NCBI RefSeq assembly: GCF_029227915.1
Contig: NC_079878.1
Span: 20,237,501-20,301,500 of the forward strand
DNA: 64,000 nt
Direction: 5' to 3'
DNA from: Hydractinia symbiolongicarpus
Lineage: Eukaryota > Cnidaria > Hydrozoa > Anthoathecata > Hydractiniidae
Shown: piece after piece, positions 24,000 through 36,219 of the stretch
How the letters are laid out: each line of letters begins with the position of its first letter
How positions within the stretch are numbered: the stretch's first letter is position 1
The notes under the pieces: generated by a model
What the model saw: the letters and a program-made list of their open reading frames with translations, nothing else
The model's database searches: none
Told to the model about the DNA's origin: nothing
Program-made: the position numbers and the translations under genes

Positions 24000-26900
24000 A
24001 TTTAATTCAATCGAAGAAATTTTCAATCCTTTTGTGGAAAAGTCGTCAAGATCAGAATTTGAATCTGCTTTAGATGTGTTGAAAGATACTGCCATGTTTA
24101 GCGAGGTGGGCAGATGAATCTTGAACAAATTTTTTGGTCCCTTGCAAGTTCGAGAGAGAGAAAGAGAGTCTACTTGTATATAGCAACCTCGTCACCAGGA
24201 ATCTACTAATTCTATGATGGCCTGATGAGAACTTCTATTACGAAGCCATTCCGTCAAAATATTATAGGATTGAAAGAGCCCTGTGGACAAAGTTGTTCAA
24301 ATGGTTCATTAATACATACTTTTTGTGTGGAGATTCAAAATACCAGACATGTTAAGTGCTTCTTTGTTTTTTCCTTGACAACAAAGTGACTCATTAATCA
24401 CCTTGGATTTCTTAATGCATGCCATCAATAATAAAATTATGTTGTTTATCAAGTTGCAAAATAAATTGCAAAAGGTTTTATTTTTACTTTTCCCAAAAAT
24501 TACTTTTGTTTTGTAAACGTAATTCTTTAGACTTAAAGGGGACCTGCCAACTTCAAAAAAAAAAACTTACATCAAAAATGTATCTGGTGTGGATTAGGAA
24601 TTTAATGATTATTGGTTTCTTTTTGATCTCGTATCTGCAAAGAAGATCAAAACATTATAGCTTTTTTATCATCATGTGATGATAAAAAAGGTGTAATGTT
24701 GCCAAGCTGTTTTGAAAACGCTGCATTCATAATGGCGAATACGTAGCATTTGCTGCGTAATGCAATTTATCATTTGAGTAGAATAAGATCAGAGAAGAGA
24801 TTATAATACTAGTTATTAATAACCACCATGTTTTCTCAGCGGCAAATATGAGGTTACTAAAAATAACGATGAGGCAAGGAATGAGTCATCGCATACCAAG
24901 AGGAACTTCGGACCCAATTTTTTTTAATTAAATTTTTTTTACACTTCACAACATTTATAGCTCATTAACATATTAAAATAATAATTTTCACCTCTGGGCG
25001 TGTTGTGTATCAGCCGAAATTTCAGGAATAATTCTTAATATTGAAGTAAAGGATACAAATAAATGCCCGGCTTGCAACCTCATCCCATGTTTTTTGTTTT
25101 TCCTTTTTAAATTTTTGAGATTGTGATGTTGTGCAAGAAAACGTACATCGTGCTAATATCGAAAGTAAAAAAAAAACCTGGGAAAGAAGTTGACGATTTG
25201 TTACCAAAAAACAGCAAAATAAAAAAATGCGTAAAAGAAAAATATTAATGATTAAATCAAACAATTTTCCCGATTAAGAACTTTTAACCACAATATTCCT
25301 AAAAGTAAGTGTAACGTGACAACAAGGATGAAGAGAAGCATCTATGATGGAGAGTTGTATATATAGAAGGAGGTTAGTTGTTGTATGATACACATAGTGT
25401 TGTTTATTAGTTCCACCCCTAAAACATAAAGTAAGTACATGCCTTTCTATGAGATCTATTAAAATCTGTTTAGCGATTAGTTGTTCTTATTTTCAGAGCA
25501 TTTTTCTGCCTAGCTGTAAAAACATAACTTCAAACCTTATTCTCAGTTCCTGTTTTCCTGTTATTACGCTGCATGCAGGCCTGACACTCTTTCAGAAAAG
25601 TAAATTGTTTGGAGGTAACACACATCTCGATATGGGTGGGGGTGGGCTAGCACACTCTGTACATGTAACAGCAACATAACTTCTATGAACATTTTGGTAA
25701 AAATTACAATAGAAACCCAGCAAACCACACAAACAATAGTAAATTGGTCTCAGTAGGATTCAGTAACAGTTACGAGATTTTAGTGATATGGTTATGTTAA
25801 ACCTAATTCTTATAAACGAACTGCTGTGAACTGCCTAAAGTACAATTTAGTGTAACAGCTGCAGACACATATCAACTTTCTTACTCTTTTTTTTTTTGGG
25901 TCATCTATGTACATTGCTGTTGTTGCCACACATTGAAACCTCCATTGGTAAACACCTATACTTTATGTTTTATAACATTTAGCATGTTTCTGAAAGTTGC
26001 TTTGTTATGATGACTTCACTCGTGCTCTCTACTCCCTTCACTCCCTTTACAATAAACAGAAGAAAGCAATCCCCTGCCTGTGATTTTTCCCCAATCTAGG
26101 TCAAACCCTCAAAATAAATTGTTGCTATATTACAAAGATAAATAAATATATTTATATCAGAGGCCAGTTTGACATCAATATCTCGATTTTGAAAGTTCTA
26201 AAATGAATTTTTATCACATAAATTTCTTTTCAATATCCACAAAATTTGCAGCTTTCGTATTTTACTACACTAATCAAATACAAAACTCGCTCTTCTATAT
26301 ATTTATGTAATCCTTATAATAATTTACTAACTGCATAGAATATAGAAAATAATAAACTTACCATCCTGCGTGTTGCTTCGCTTGCAAGAAAAATCAAACG
26401 CCTTTTACGTGTCGCAACTTGATTTATGCATTCCGCTGGTTCAATAAACCGTGGACTATTTTTAGCCAAGAAACTTTCTGCGTTTTTTCAGACATTACTG
26501 GTAATATAGAATAACAAATGGGGGTTTCCCCATGGTGGTTTCCCCTTGATATTTAATATGTACACATACATATTGAACGCAGATAAAAAAATACAACAGT
26601 GCATTATAAGATTAAAAGCTACTAACTTGTGTCCAAGCTTCTGTAACTTTATATAAACTAACCCGGTGATCTGGCGTCGAAACCCCGGGCTTAGCTACAA
26701 GTAATTGTGCGAAGCAGCGTTACACGTCAATAAGAGCCGTAAATCATGCCACACATCTTTAGTATTGTTACGAAGTATGTCGTAAAACGAATGAAGCGCA
26801 CACAAAAAACCTTTATTGCAACTTCGGTTTAAAAAAAATACAGAAAACAGCCTAACTAGATAGCCACAACGACGATGGTTATTATTATAGAGATATTAGT

Positions 26901-27116
26901 CAGTTCGCCCGTCCTCTATATGCTGCATTTTGTGTTTCCGTAGTACAACGTTTTACTTGCGGCCAGACAGACAGAATACGACTGTTACTAACAAAGAGAT
27001 AATAGCGAGTGTTATTGTGCACTCGCGTGTTCATGACATTCAACATGACAGTAATTTGTTGGGTTTTAGATGAAGAAAAACGTCTAAAGCAAGATGTTAG
27101 AGAATCATGTTTATAA
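24000..27116. repeat. Triplicated upstream segment, copy 1
   Basis: It aligns, with indels, to about 36220-39827 (direct) and to about 47585-48970 (inverted). Landmarks are gtgttgaaagatactgcc (24077), the cttaccatcctgcgtg block (26358), the tttccccatggtg palindrome (26526) and a short end frame (27045-27116). The copies lie a few kb upstream of genes B, C and D respectively, in matching orientation to each gene, so they belong to the GTPase duplication unit. The ends given are approximate. Confidence 0.65.
27045..27116 (+). other. Conserved short frame at end of triplicated segment
   Basis: It reads MTVICWVLDEEKRLKQ and on to a TAA (23 codons). The other two segment copies have MAAICCVLDKEKMFKARS (39771-39827) and MAVICSVLENKTLKAEY (47585-47638, minus). 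The start and the pattern M-x-x-I-C-x-V-L-(D/E) are kept although the copies have diverged. Similarity between the segments ends about here. It may be the start of a lost gene or exon, or simply conserved duplicate DNA. Confidence 0.3.
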
Positions 27117-28151
27117 TTGAAAAAACTTATTGCGCTAGGTTACATCAAGCGAAATTTTTCTAAAGCATTTATGATACTATAATTGTAGCCACATTGGTTC
27201 AGCCAGCTCTGTCACAAAATAGTTTTGAAGAAGCTATCCGGCATATAAGGGCAATTAAAATCAACGAGAGCTGGTTCTTAGAAGGGTAGCGTGCCCAACA
27301 ACAGGGCACTCCCGCCCTTTTACCCCCCTGAAGCCGTAAAATCGGTGTAAAAAACAACTCTTAAGTTGTCCTATTTCGTTAATTTTCGTATAATGTGGAG
27401 GCGGTTCCAAGTAGTTATATTTTAAACACTTCACCTGGTCGGCAGAATAGTGTGTAAAACAAAGGGCGTTTGACACTCAAGTCAGGACGCATAACAAGTT
27501 TAGATGACAAACCAAGGCTTGACACTGAGGTTGCCAAAACGTTTAGCATAAAGTACTTAAAAAAACTCTGTAAGCATAACCAAAATCCAAGAGTGCATAG
27601 ATATACATATAGACATTCTTTAGACTGTCTGTCAGTAACTAGATGTCACCATGATTTCATTTACAATATGCACAATGTCAAAAGAATAGATTTTTGTGTC
27701 ATTCTATGCAATAATCCCAAAATAACTGATTTTTGTTGATTTTCAAATACCTCTGGTCACAGTTTGGATTAATTAAATCACACATACGGAGTAGTATGGT
27801 TTGTTCGTTTACCTCTTTGGTGCGGCGGCGGCGGTGGTGAGGCCATTTTCAGTACAATGGATACGAATTATCGTAATTTCTTATTTCACTGAATTAAAGA
27901 TTCTCTACTATTTTCTTGCTGAAAGCTGCTGTTATTGTGCTTTTCTGATATTATAAACTTCTGGAAAAAGACCATACCTTTGGCTGTTTTTTGAAAGCAA
28001 ACAGACAAACAAAACTAATTTTTATTATAATGTATATATAGCTATGTATTTAAGAATGGCAGCTAAGAATTTGTGTGTCGTATATTTTTTTGTGTTTGAT
28101 GAGGACAATGTTGTATCAAATTAAGTTCATGCCTCTTCTTTCATTTTTTCA
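27117..28151. other. Intergenic DNA with integrase-element fragment
   Basis: About 27519-27630 (gaggttgccaaaacgttta and following, through gcatagatatacatat) matches the 3' end of the integrase pseudogene at about 41426-41510. A detached tail of that element therefore lies here. The frame at 27470-27739 runs through it and is not an independent gene. A short CGG/GGTGGT-rich patch is at about 27822-27842. Confidence 0.45.
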
Positions 28152-28207
28152 CATGCACTCTCACACAAGCAAAACTCATCTCGGTTTTGCTTGTGTGAGA
28201 GTGCATG
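28152..28207. other. Perfect hairpin, 24-bp arms, 8-nt loop
   Basis: 28152-28175 (beginning catgcactctcacacaagc) is the exact reverse complement of 28184-28207, separated by tcatctcg. No mismatch is present. A transcript of either strand would fold into one long stem. It could be a microRNA- or siRNA-type precursor, a very young foldback insertion or an unusual regulatory site. No coding frame or target duplication explains it. Confidence 0.7.
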
Positions 28208-28859
28208 ATCCTTTGAAATAAGCTCTCGCGTGCAGGGGATTATAGCTTACATACAAAAAAGAATGTATTTTTAAAAAGAAGCTTCTGTCTGCAGTGATAA
28301 GAATGGTTGATAAAATTTTAGGACATGCAGAAAGTTTAGCGACCTCGTACACAGAGCTTTCTTAAAATTCTTCATCAAAACGCATGTCAGAGGTTGGCTT
28401 TATTCTTGACTAGTCTTTTTCTCCCTCCTTTGACACACCATGTTCTAATTTGGGTTAAATTTTATCCCTTTAACAATTTACGAGCATGCAAGTGATGAGG
28501 CTGGAAACGTAACTACTTTCATTACTATATAGATCGGTAATCTAATGACATTTTCTTCTTTTCTTGGCAGGAACGCGTACGCTAATGTTCTTCGATAGCT
28601 TTTTTGACTAAGTTTAAGACCCTTTAAGGCGCCAACTTAACAAATATTATGTTAATATTAAGTCAAATATATATACGCACCTTGTTAGAGACATAGTTCA
28701 AAGATTAGTTCTATACATTTTTTTATTGAGAAATGCTTACAAACAAATGAGAAAAGCATATAAAACTTGTTGACCAGCAACGCAGGCATAAAAGTATTAG
28801 TGAAAACTTCTTGCCCTACCCCTCCCTCTCTCCCTGTGGCCTTAATAGGGTTAAACTGA

Positions 28860-29460
28860 CGTTGCGATAAAGGTTTTTTGAAGGGGTTATTACGTCTATA
28901 CGCATGTGCAACACGGTATATTAAGAGCTTAGCCCAGTGTTAACAACAGAGTGTACCTTCAGCCTAGGTTAACACGATTTGCCTGTACTAAGCGCTTAGC
29001 CTAATGTTGACAACAGGCTGTTTCCTGCGTTTCTGTTTAACCGAAGTTTCGATAAAGGTTTTTTTAGAAAAGAATATTACACCTATATGAATGTGCGACA
29101 ATGTTTACATGTAGTAAGTACCCAGCCTGGAGTAACATTCACTGTAAAGCTTAGTTCTCACCCGGCACTAAAGAGCACTAACGAGCGATATCTCGTGTTT
29201 TTTTCATAAGTGAGAATCAGTTTCAACGCTCCTTAGTGCCCATTGTCGCTCATTAGTTCTGTTTCTCGAGCACTAACAAGCACTAAGGCTTAGTGCAAAA
29301 ATTATGATAGGGTATGAACGGGTTGTGTTTTTATTTCAGCTGAAGTTTTAGGAAAGTTTTTTTAAAAATATGTTACACCGGAAACACCATAATGTTGCAT
29401 GAGCTTCACTCTATTTACGACATACTGCATACCTTCACTGAAGCGCTCCACCTGAAAGTG
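28860..29460. repeat. Diverged tandem repeats 3' of gene C
   Basis: A motif set recurs at about 28865 and 29050: cgataaaggtttttt, then attac, ctata, atgtgc and a cagc/cag near the end. A weaker copy follows at about 29350. The last part (ttacgacatactgcat ... gcgctccacct) matches the inverse of about 50205-50260 upstream of gene D. Between the copies, 29160-29305 holds repeated 'gcactaa' and inverse 'ttagtgc' words that can pair. Confidence 0.45.
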
Positions 29461-29559
29461 TGAAACAGTTTATGGTTCTTATTAGTCACTCCACTTGTGG
29501 CTTAAGCCGGTGTCTCGACGCCGGCTATCCCGGCTAGTCTCTATTATAAGAGCCGTATA

Positions 29560-30240
29560 TTTTTTAGGTGTACTACACTTTCTTCAACATTGTTTAAAAT
29601 GACATTACACAAAGTCCCTAGGTCTTCGTAGCTAAAATTTCAGAATGACCGTTTTTTAGAGACAATATTATTTGTGATTTGTGTTAACAAGAAGTATTTA
29701 TACTAAAGGGAAGTGAATTTTAGTAAAAAAAACTTTTGCGGAAAAACGTTTCCTAGTAATTTAACCTTATTTTCTTCTATAAACCATGCTAAAATTGCAA
29801 AACAAAAATTTCGCGGTAGTTTCATCCCTTAAAGTAGTCGTTAGACTGAGTGAATTGGCTTAAGTCGAACATCGGAAAAGAAAACAAGAACGTTTTTAAA
29901 GGAACATTCAGAAGTATAAACTACAGGAATAACTACTAATAAACCCAAAATTAACACGTGCCAAATTATAATAAAGTCTTACCATGTGGAAGTCCCCGCA
30001 AAAATAAAAAAGCGTTTAAACAAGAATTTGCAGATACGCCAATATTGTTGGAAAAGAAACAAAAAGAAGAAAACGAGCGCTAAACTCCACATTGGATTCT
30101 TGTTGCTCTCAAGCAGCGACAATTATATAGACTCACTATTTTTTAATAAATCTACAATTAATTATAACTCTAATTATCACTACCACGAAAGTATCTCTAA
30201 CGAGATTGGCTAAGAGGGGAGACGTAAATACAATATCTCA
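29560..30240. repeat. GTPase-unit 3' flank repeat, copy 3
   Basis: 29575-29690 matches 14810-14926 (aaaatgacattacac, aagtccctaggtcttcgt, gtgatttgtgttaa). 29708-29850 matches 16143-16330. 29998-30225 matches 16473-16680 and 7151-7376. It is uninterrupted here, while the B copy carries two insertions, so this is the ancestral layout. Confidence 0.75.
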
Positions 30241-30387
30241 TATGTTGCATGGCGCAAAACTTTAACAGAAAATATAAAAAAAAAAAATATTAAAATATCG
30301 TTCTGGTATTTTTTGTCTTTATTTTCCTCGCCTAAAGGCTTGGATTACTACTTTTATAGGTTGCAAAATATTTAAAAGTCTTTGTGT

Positions 30388-33300
30388 TTACGCAAATAAT
30401 CCAAAAAATCCTCCTTTATTTGATTTTGTTGTCTTTTTGTTAACCTCATCAACTTTTCGGTTTCTACTCGAATTATTATGCGCCCTCGATTCATAATTAC
30501 CAGAAAAGTAAGAATGACCATCCTTTATTTCATCTTTGATGTTTTTGATCGCATTCAAAATGGTGGCTTCGTAATTGCTAACTGTTGCAGTGAGACTGTT
30601 CGGATCTGTACGCGCCTGTTGCAGAGTTAAAGCTATTTTCCTGAAATGATCCAACTGCTCAAGACGTACTTTCTTGTTGGGTCGACTGCTGGCTTCTTCG
30701 GATTTGATTAACCTTTCAATATATGTCACATTTGTTAGAAAACTTTGACGAAGTGCTATTTCTTCCAAGGATTTGGCAGCCAGCGACGCGGATCGTATGT
30801 TGTTGAACGTTGCTTCTCTATACGCTCTGTATTCTGTTAGCATACTGAGTAACAACTTTCTTTTGCCATCTTTGTCATTCACGGCAATTTGGTATCTATT
30901 CATCATGTCTTCAACTGTGCTTTCAACTTCAATCTCGTCATAAACATAAATTCTAAACAATGGAGAAATTGTAATTCGTAACTTCTTTAATACGAAACTT
31001 TAAATTATAACATTAAATTATTAGAGACAATTAAAAATAACAAAAACTCTTGTGAGACCGACATCACATCATATTTTGCGCACAATAATTAATATAAAAA
31101 AATGCAAACGCGAATATAGGTGTTAGGATTATTATCGCACTGAAAAAGATTAACAGTAGTACAGAAACCGATAGATAGACAAATTACTTTTATTTAGGTA
31201 CCTGAGATTCTTTTTGACTGTTGCCAGCATATAGTAACCGTAATGAATTTTTTTAATGTAAACAGAATATAATTAAACAATAGATTTTATTGTGGGGCGA
31301 TACGTCAATCAATATTTCAAAAGAAATTACCTGTCTCCGTTTGAATGACTGTCCCAAGGACATTTTCCAGGACAAGTAACACACTCTCCGTTGTTCATAG
31401 ATGCACAGCCCTCTTTGTTATCGCCATCAATGTAACATGGATCGTGACATGTAAACATACATGCCTTACAATTTGTTATATTGTGATTGATGACTTTCGT
31501 TGTCTGGGGATACCTCTTTGACTTGATTTTATAATCTTTGTTTGCTCTCATGGTGCCTTTTAATGCAAGAATGTCGTTAATCATATTTTCGATGCACTGA
31601 AGCATGTCCATCCCCTTGTCAATTTCCTTTTGTAAACATTCCAATAGAGATTTCAAACCATCTCTTTTCTTGAGCACTTCTTTTGTCAGATCTAAACTTG
31701 TTGAAATGATCTTACCTAGGTAATTGAAAAACTTTTCCAAACTATCGTAACCAAATACCCAAGAGTGATCGCTAGCCACATCATTATTCGGAGCATACAA
31801 TGCTGAATTATTGAACTTGAAAGAAGCATCTTTATTAAATGGAATTTTGTTATTCTTTACAACTTCCAAAGCAGGAGGTGCTTGAGCGTCGGCAAATGTA
31901 AACAACAAAAATATATTGTCTGTCATATCTTTGCCAAAGATGTTTAAAACTTGATCAAAAATGTATTTTTGCTCTTCTGTTATTCTTGCTTGACTTGCTT
32001 GTATCACAAGTCCTATACAAGAAAGTTCTTTTACTGGACATACATTTTCACTATCGAAAAATTTACGTATTTGGTCAATTATCATTTCATCGTATTTTAT
32101 GCCACGTGTGTCACCGAAACCAGGTGTGTCAATGATCGTCAAGCTGTAATTAATTCGAAATCCTTCATCATGATGAAGGACAAAACTGCTAACCCAACTA
32201 GTCATGCTTTCTGCTTTGCTCCTTGAAGCATTTGGCCCACGTTCTTTTATCTCTTCTTCGTCCACAATCAGCTGAAAGCGAAATTTATCTCTGTATGTCA
32301 CGCCATACACGTAATTAATTATGTTGTTAATTAGCAAACTTTTTCCAGCACCTGTCATTCCTGCCATCATTATATATTTGTTGGATTTCGATGGATTTTC
32401 CTGACCTAACTCGTAGAGTCTCAGCTTGTTCGTCGAATCCTAGAATAAGAGAAAAGTATAGAATCCTGTGTAAGTTACATAGAAACTTCTAAATCAGAAT
32501 GTCTATTTGAGACCACTGTGTCCATCGCATTGCTAAATGCCAACATACGCAACTAGATTTAAATAGTTTTTTAATAGAATTTAAATAGAAGCTAGCTTAA
32601 ATAGAAGTATTTACCGAGTCGATCAATTTTACTGGTAATTTATACAATTCAAGACCGTTTTCTTCTTTAATGAGAACTGATTGAGATTTAACTTTTCTTG
32701 CTAGTCGACCATATGATGTTGCGCCATAAACTGTTTTTACTTCTTCCAATCTTTTCTGATATAGTTTCAGCTCCTCCTTTTTTATTTCAGCTTCTTTATT
32801 GAAGCTGGTAATTACATTCATCTGATCAAGAACATCAAAAGATTCTGATATAACTGTTCTTTTTTCGCTGTGTAAAGTGCTAAATTGGGATAATGCGTCA
32901 TTTATATTTTGTTTAATTGCTTCCAGCTCCAAATGCATTTCGCTAACGTCTAGATAATCATTGACATTTGCTTGCTCTCTCTCAATATGTGTACGACATA
33001 CCAACATTGTATCGAGAACCTGCTCAAACGAACCTTTTAGATCGTTTTTAAGTGTCTGTTTTCTTCTTATTGTGGCCTCTTCCTCTTCCTGTAGCCTTTG
33101 TTTTTCTTTTAAATCTCTTTCTTCTTTTTCCTGCGCTTGCTTTTTTTGAAGAATTCTTTCTTTTTCTTCTTCTTCTTGCCTTTGTTTTTCCTTCAGATTT
33201 CTTTCTCTATCTTTTTGCTCTTTTTCTAACATTTTTATTTTGTTTTGCATATGAATTGTCATGAATTGATGCACGAATCCTAGTAGCCCACAAACTACTG

Positions 33301-33481
33301 CAAGCACGGTTAGAAGGTCTCTTGACAAATACGGGAGGGAAATGTTTGTTAAATGAATGGCGATGCCCATCACAACAATACCAGCGGCCATTAATAAACC
33401 GTAGGTGGAGGTTTCTGTAGTTGATTCATTCGTTTCAGTTTCCCCCTCTGCCCCAAGTGCGTTACGGTCGGGTTCCGCCAT
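30388..33481 (-). CDS. Membrane-anchored AIG1-like GTPase, paralog C
   Basis: The three exons are 32615-33481 (289 codons), 31331-32439 (1109 nt) and 30388-30952, giving 846 aa with a proper ATG. The splice acceptor of exon 1 is at 33500-33501, with an in-frame TAA before the ATG. Domains run in order: helix 1 (about 27-44), helix 2 (about 54-72), and a Glu/Lys/Arg/Gln-rich coiled coil (about 80-150). The P-loop GMTGAGKS is at 316-323, DTPGFGDTRG at 393-402, and TFAD at 470-473 replaces the usual G4 N/TKxD. The Cys/His block CxxCxxxCHxxC...CxxCxxxCxW is at 613-649, and a helical tail ends in GGFFGLFA. The two helices suggest a hairpin or double anchor with the GTPase in the cytosol. This is the most intact minus-strand copy. 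The cellular role is unknown; resemblance is to uncharacterised animal GTPase families near AIG1/GIMAP and septins. Confidence 0.85.
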
Positions 33482-33844
33482 TGTGCATTAATCACTAGTC
33501 TAAAAAAAGCAACTCAAAATGTTTATTGATCTTTTCAAAACTTCTTTCAGCACGTTTTTTACACATTTATAATGTGTACGAAAAATATAATATATACATG
33601 GATTTGTCATGTGTAATGGGATAAATTATCCAAACTGGAAAGAACCAAGCTTGCGCAACGTCCGGTAAAACAGGAAAGCTCTTTTTTGATAAACTAGTCG
33701 TTAACACGTGAAAAAATCCACAAGAATTTTCCCAGCTCTGCTCGCAACTATCATCTTTGGCCCACAGATAGACTTACAGCGCGCTTTAACAACAAGGAAC
33801 TTACGCAAACTATTACACGGGCAAACAATATTTTATATAAAGTA

Positions 33845-34511
33845 CAGTAGACTATATTCGAACCTGCACATATTCAAAATTTTAGGTTATATGAAAAGAT
33901 TGTATTTTCCGCCAAATGTTTTAACAGAATTTAATGTAAATTTCCCTCGGTTATTTAAAATTTCAGTTATTTAAGGCTGTTATCTTACTCCCTGGACCCA
34001 ATACTCACCCAGTTATTGAAAATGTAAAGCAAAAATAAGGTTTTTTAACTTTAAGAAAAAGCTTTGAAGATGAAAATATTCGATTCATGTTGTTCATAAA
34101 AATAGAACTATGTACAAAGCAACCTTTTCAACACTTCCATCATTTCTCCATTTCTAGAAAAATAGAGAAAACAAGGAATTCTTATTCTTTGTCATGACCA
34201 AGATGGTCTTTGCGTATTTTCCACTTGTTCCTTTTGTTAAATGCCCCACTACATTCTCTTTCTCATCTATAACAGCCACGGCAGTAAACACTATTGTGAA
34301 ACAAAAAAGCCAGCTTTAATAAAAGATTTCTTAAGCCTTCATAAGTTGTTTCTGGTATTATTATTAGTTAAAACAGTACAGTAGTATCTGAATATATCTT
34401 TTTTTATAAACACCTCCACAACCCGGGTGAAATTTTCAGTTATTCAAAATTTCGGTTATTCGAAGCAAATTCTTATCGCCCGTGGGGCTTTTATTAACCA
34501 GGAGGCTACTG
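33845..34511. mobile_element. Diverged pogo/Tigger-like non-autonomous element
   Basis: It starts TA|CAGTAGACtatattcgaacctgc and ends near ggaggctactg. The interior has the words cagttattcaaaa and ggttattcgaagcaaattcttat. These match the inverse of the better-kept element at 43829-44625. The ends carry the CAGT start typical of pogo-group TIRs. It is heavily mutated and has no reading frame. Confidence 0.6.
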
Positions 34512-36028
34512 CGCGATATTGTAAAAGTGTTTCACTCTTAGTTTTAATTTTGCAGATGGAAAGTGCAAGGTCAGGTTTCTGAACTGCCTTAATAAAGAAT
34601 AACAGAAAAAAAAACAGAAAAAGTTTTCCCTGACATAAATGTATAAATATATTATGTATAAAACTATAAGAACAGGAATAAGTTTTTTTTCTTTAAGAAA
34701 TACATTGCTATTTCTGAGCCAATCTTTCAGGTTCATGAAAGCCTTTTTGCCATCCTATGACTTTTTATGGCACATAATACATTTGGAATAACTAAAATGT
34801 AGGCGCTAAAGCCCTTAAGATCACTAACTTTAACGATAAAAGGCTTGCCTTTCGTAACCTGTCTGGAAACAGTTTTGTAGTTTTGGTAATAATCACTGCA
34901 GTTTGCAATTGCTGTCCCTTACCATCGCTTGTGGAAACAGTTTTGTAGTTTTGGTAATAATCACTGCAGTTTGGGATTGCTGTCCCTTACCATCGCTTGT
35001 CCTGTTCAATTTTTTGGAAACATTTTATGTAAAATTTCATTCTGGTCCCCCTTCCACTCTGTTTGGTTAAGAGCTATTTTTATGTATAAATTTGACAACA
35101 AAAATATCAAATTAGGAAATTCCCTGGTGGGAATTTGTTATATTCCACTCTATAATTTCATTTTGCACTTTTTTGTGATTCAAAAAATAACCACCAGCCA
35201 CTTGTAAGCTACACGTTTGTGAATTAATGTATTTTGCTTAAAACTCCAACTCCTGAATTAGCCAGGACTAGGAGTTTCTTTAATTTTTTCAGCAAATGTA
35301 TACTTAATAAAATATTTTAGTGAAACGTATCAAAAACCTCACTGATATTATAAAGCAAATCAACAATACTTATTAAACCAACCAAAAGTCTTTTATTCAT
35401 TCGCCATATATGGGCTACACATAGAGATAAAATAAATTATATCTATGGCCTACAATACTGTTGTGTTTAAATGTCCTGTAAATTGCATGCAGATTGCATG
35501 CACGTATTATAAGTTAAGTAAAATAAATCTGCAGTGAAACCGTTGTGAACACAAAGAACACGGGTGTTATTACAAAGGATTTTTAGTGGCTCATGAAAAA
35601 ACCACGTGTTTGGTCGTCTTTTAATTTTACAATTTCTGTCACAACAAAGTTTTTTCGTGTGGTTTCAGAACTACATATTTCTTGCGGCCAAAATAATATA
35701 TGTAGAGATCTTAAATAAAAACTGCAAAACCTCCAAAATAATTTTTAACGGAATATTTTAGTTAGTAGTTACTCAGAAGTATATGTTAACAAAAAACAAA
35801 ACATAAAAAAGAAAAATCAAATATAAAGTTTGTTTTTTTCAGGTTCCGCTAAACCCACGTTTTAACACACGTAGAAATTTATAGTGTTTATGGTTAAAGT
35901 AAAGCAAAAGAAAGCAAAGTAAGGAAGTTTATCGGCCTTGTAGTAGATGTGATGCATATATGACAGACTAAAAACACTTTTATTTTTCAAAAATTTTGGT
36001 TCTATTTTATGGGCATAGCAGCAATAAA
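34512..36028. repeat. Intergenic DNA with 68-bp tandem duplication
   Basis: 34865-34932 is repeated at once at 34933-35000 with only two neighbouring base differences (gcagtttgcaatt vs gcagtttgggatt). The copies are therefore recent. The rest of the stretch shows no gene; the frames at 34506-34736 and 34929-35207 have no domain. Confidence 0.7.
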
Positions 36029-36108
36029 TTTACCGGCACCAAAATTGGTGCCGATAAAATAGTTGGTGCCGTTAAGGCGGTGTTTATACACACTTTGGTG
36101 CCGGTAAA
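36029..36108. mobile_element. 80-bp mini inverted-repeat element
   Basis: Perfect 15-bp ends (tttaccggcaccaaa at 36029-36043 and its inverse at 36094-36108) enclose two more copies of the core word ggtgccg. It is either a very short MITE or a foldback made of a repeated ggtgcc/ggcacc word. Confidence 0.6.
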
Positions 36109-36219
36109 CACACATTAGTGAAAACACACACACACATTTACAGCATTATTATATAAGACTAGTTTTTTGAACACGTGGAAAAATCCACTTAATTTTCTTA
36201 GTTTAGAGAGAGAAAGAGA

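Noticed and set aside
28860-29460. Possible CRISPR-like array
   Set aside because: The repeats are long, diverged and without uniform spacers, and the genome is eukaryotic.
32961-33264. Cys/Phe-rich plus-strand frames opposite the coiled coil of gene C
   Set aside because: They are the antisense of Glu/Lys-rich coiled-coil codons, which gives Phe/Leu/Ser-rich shadows.
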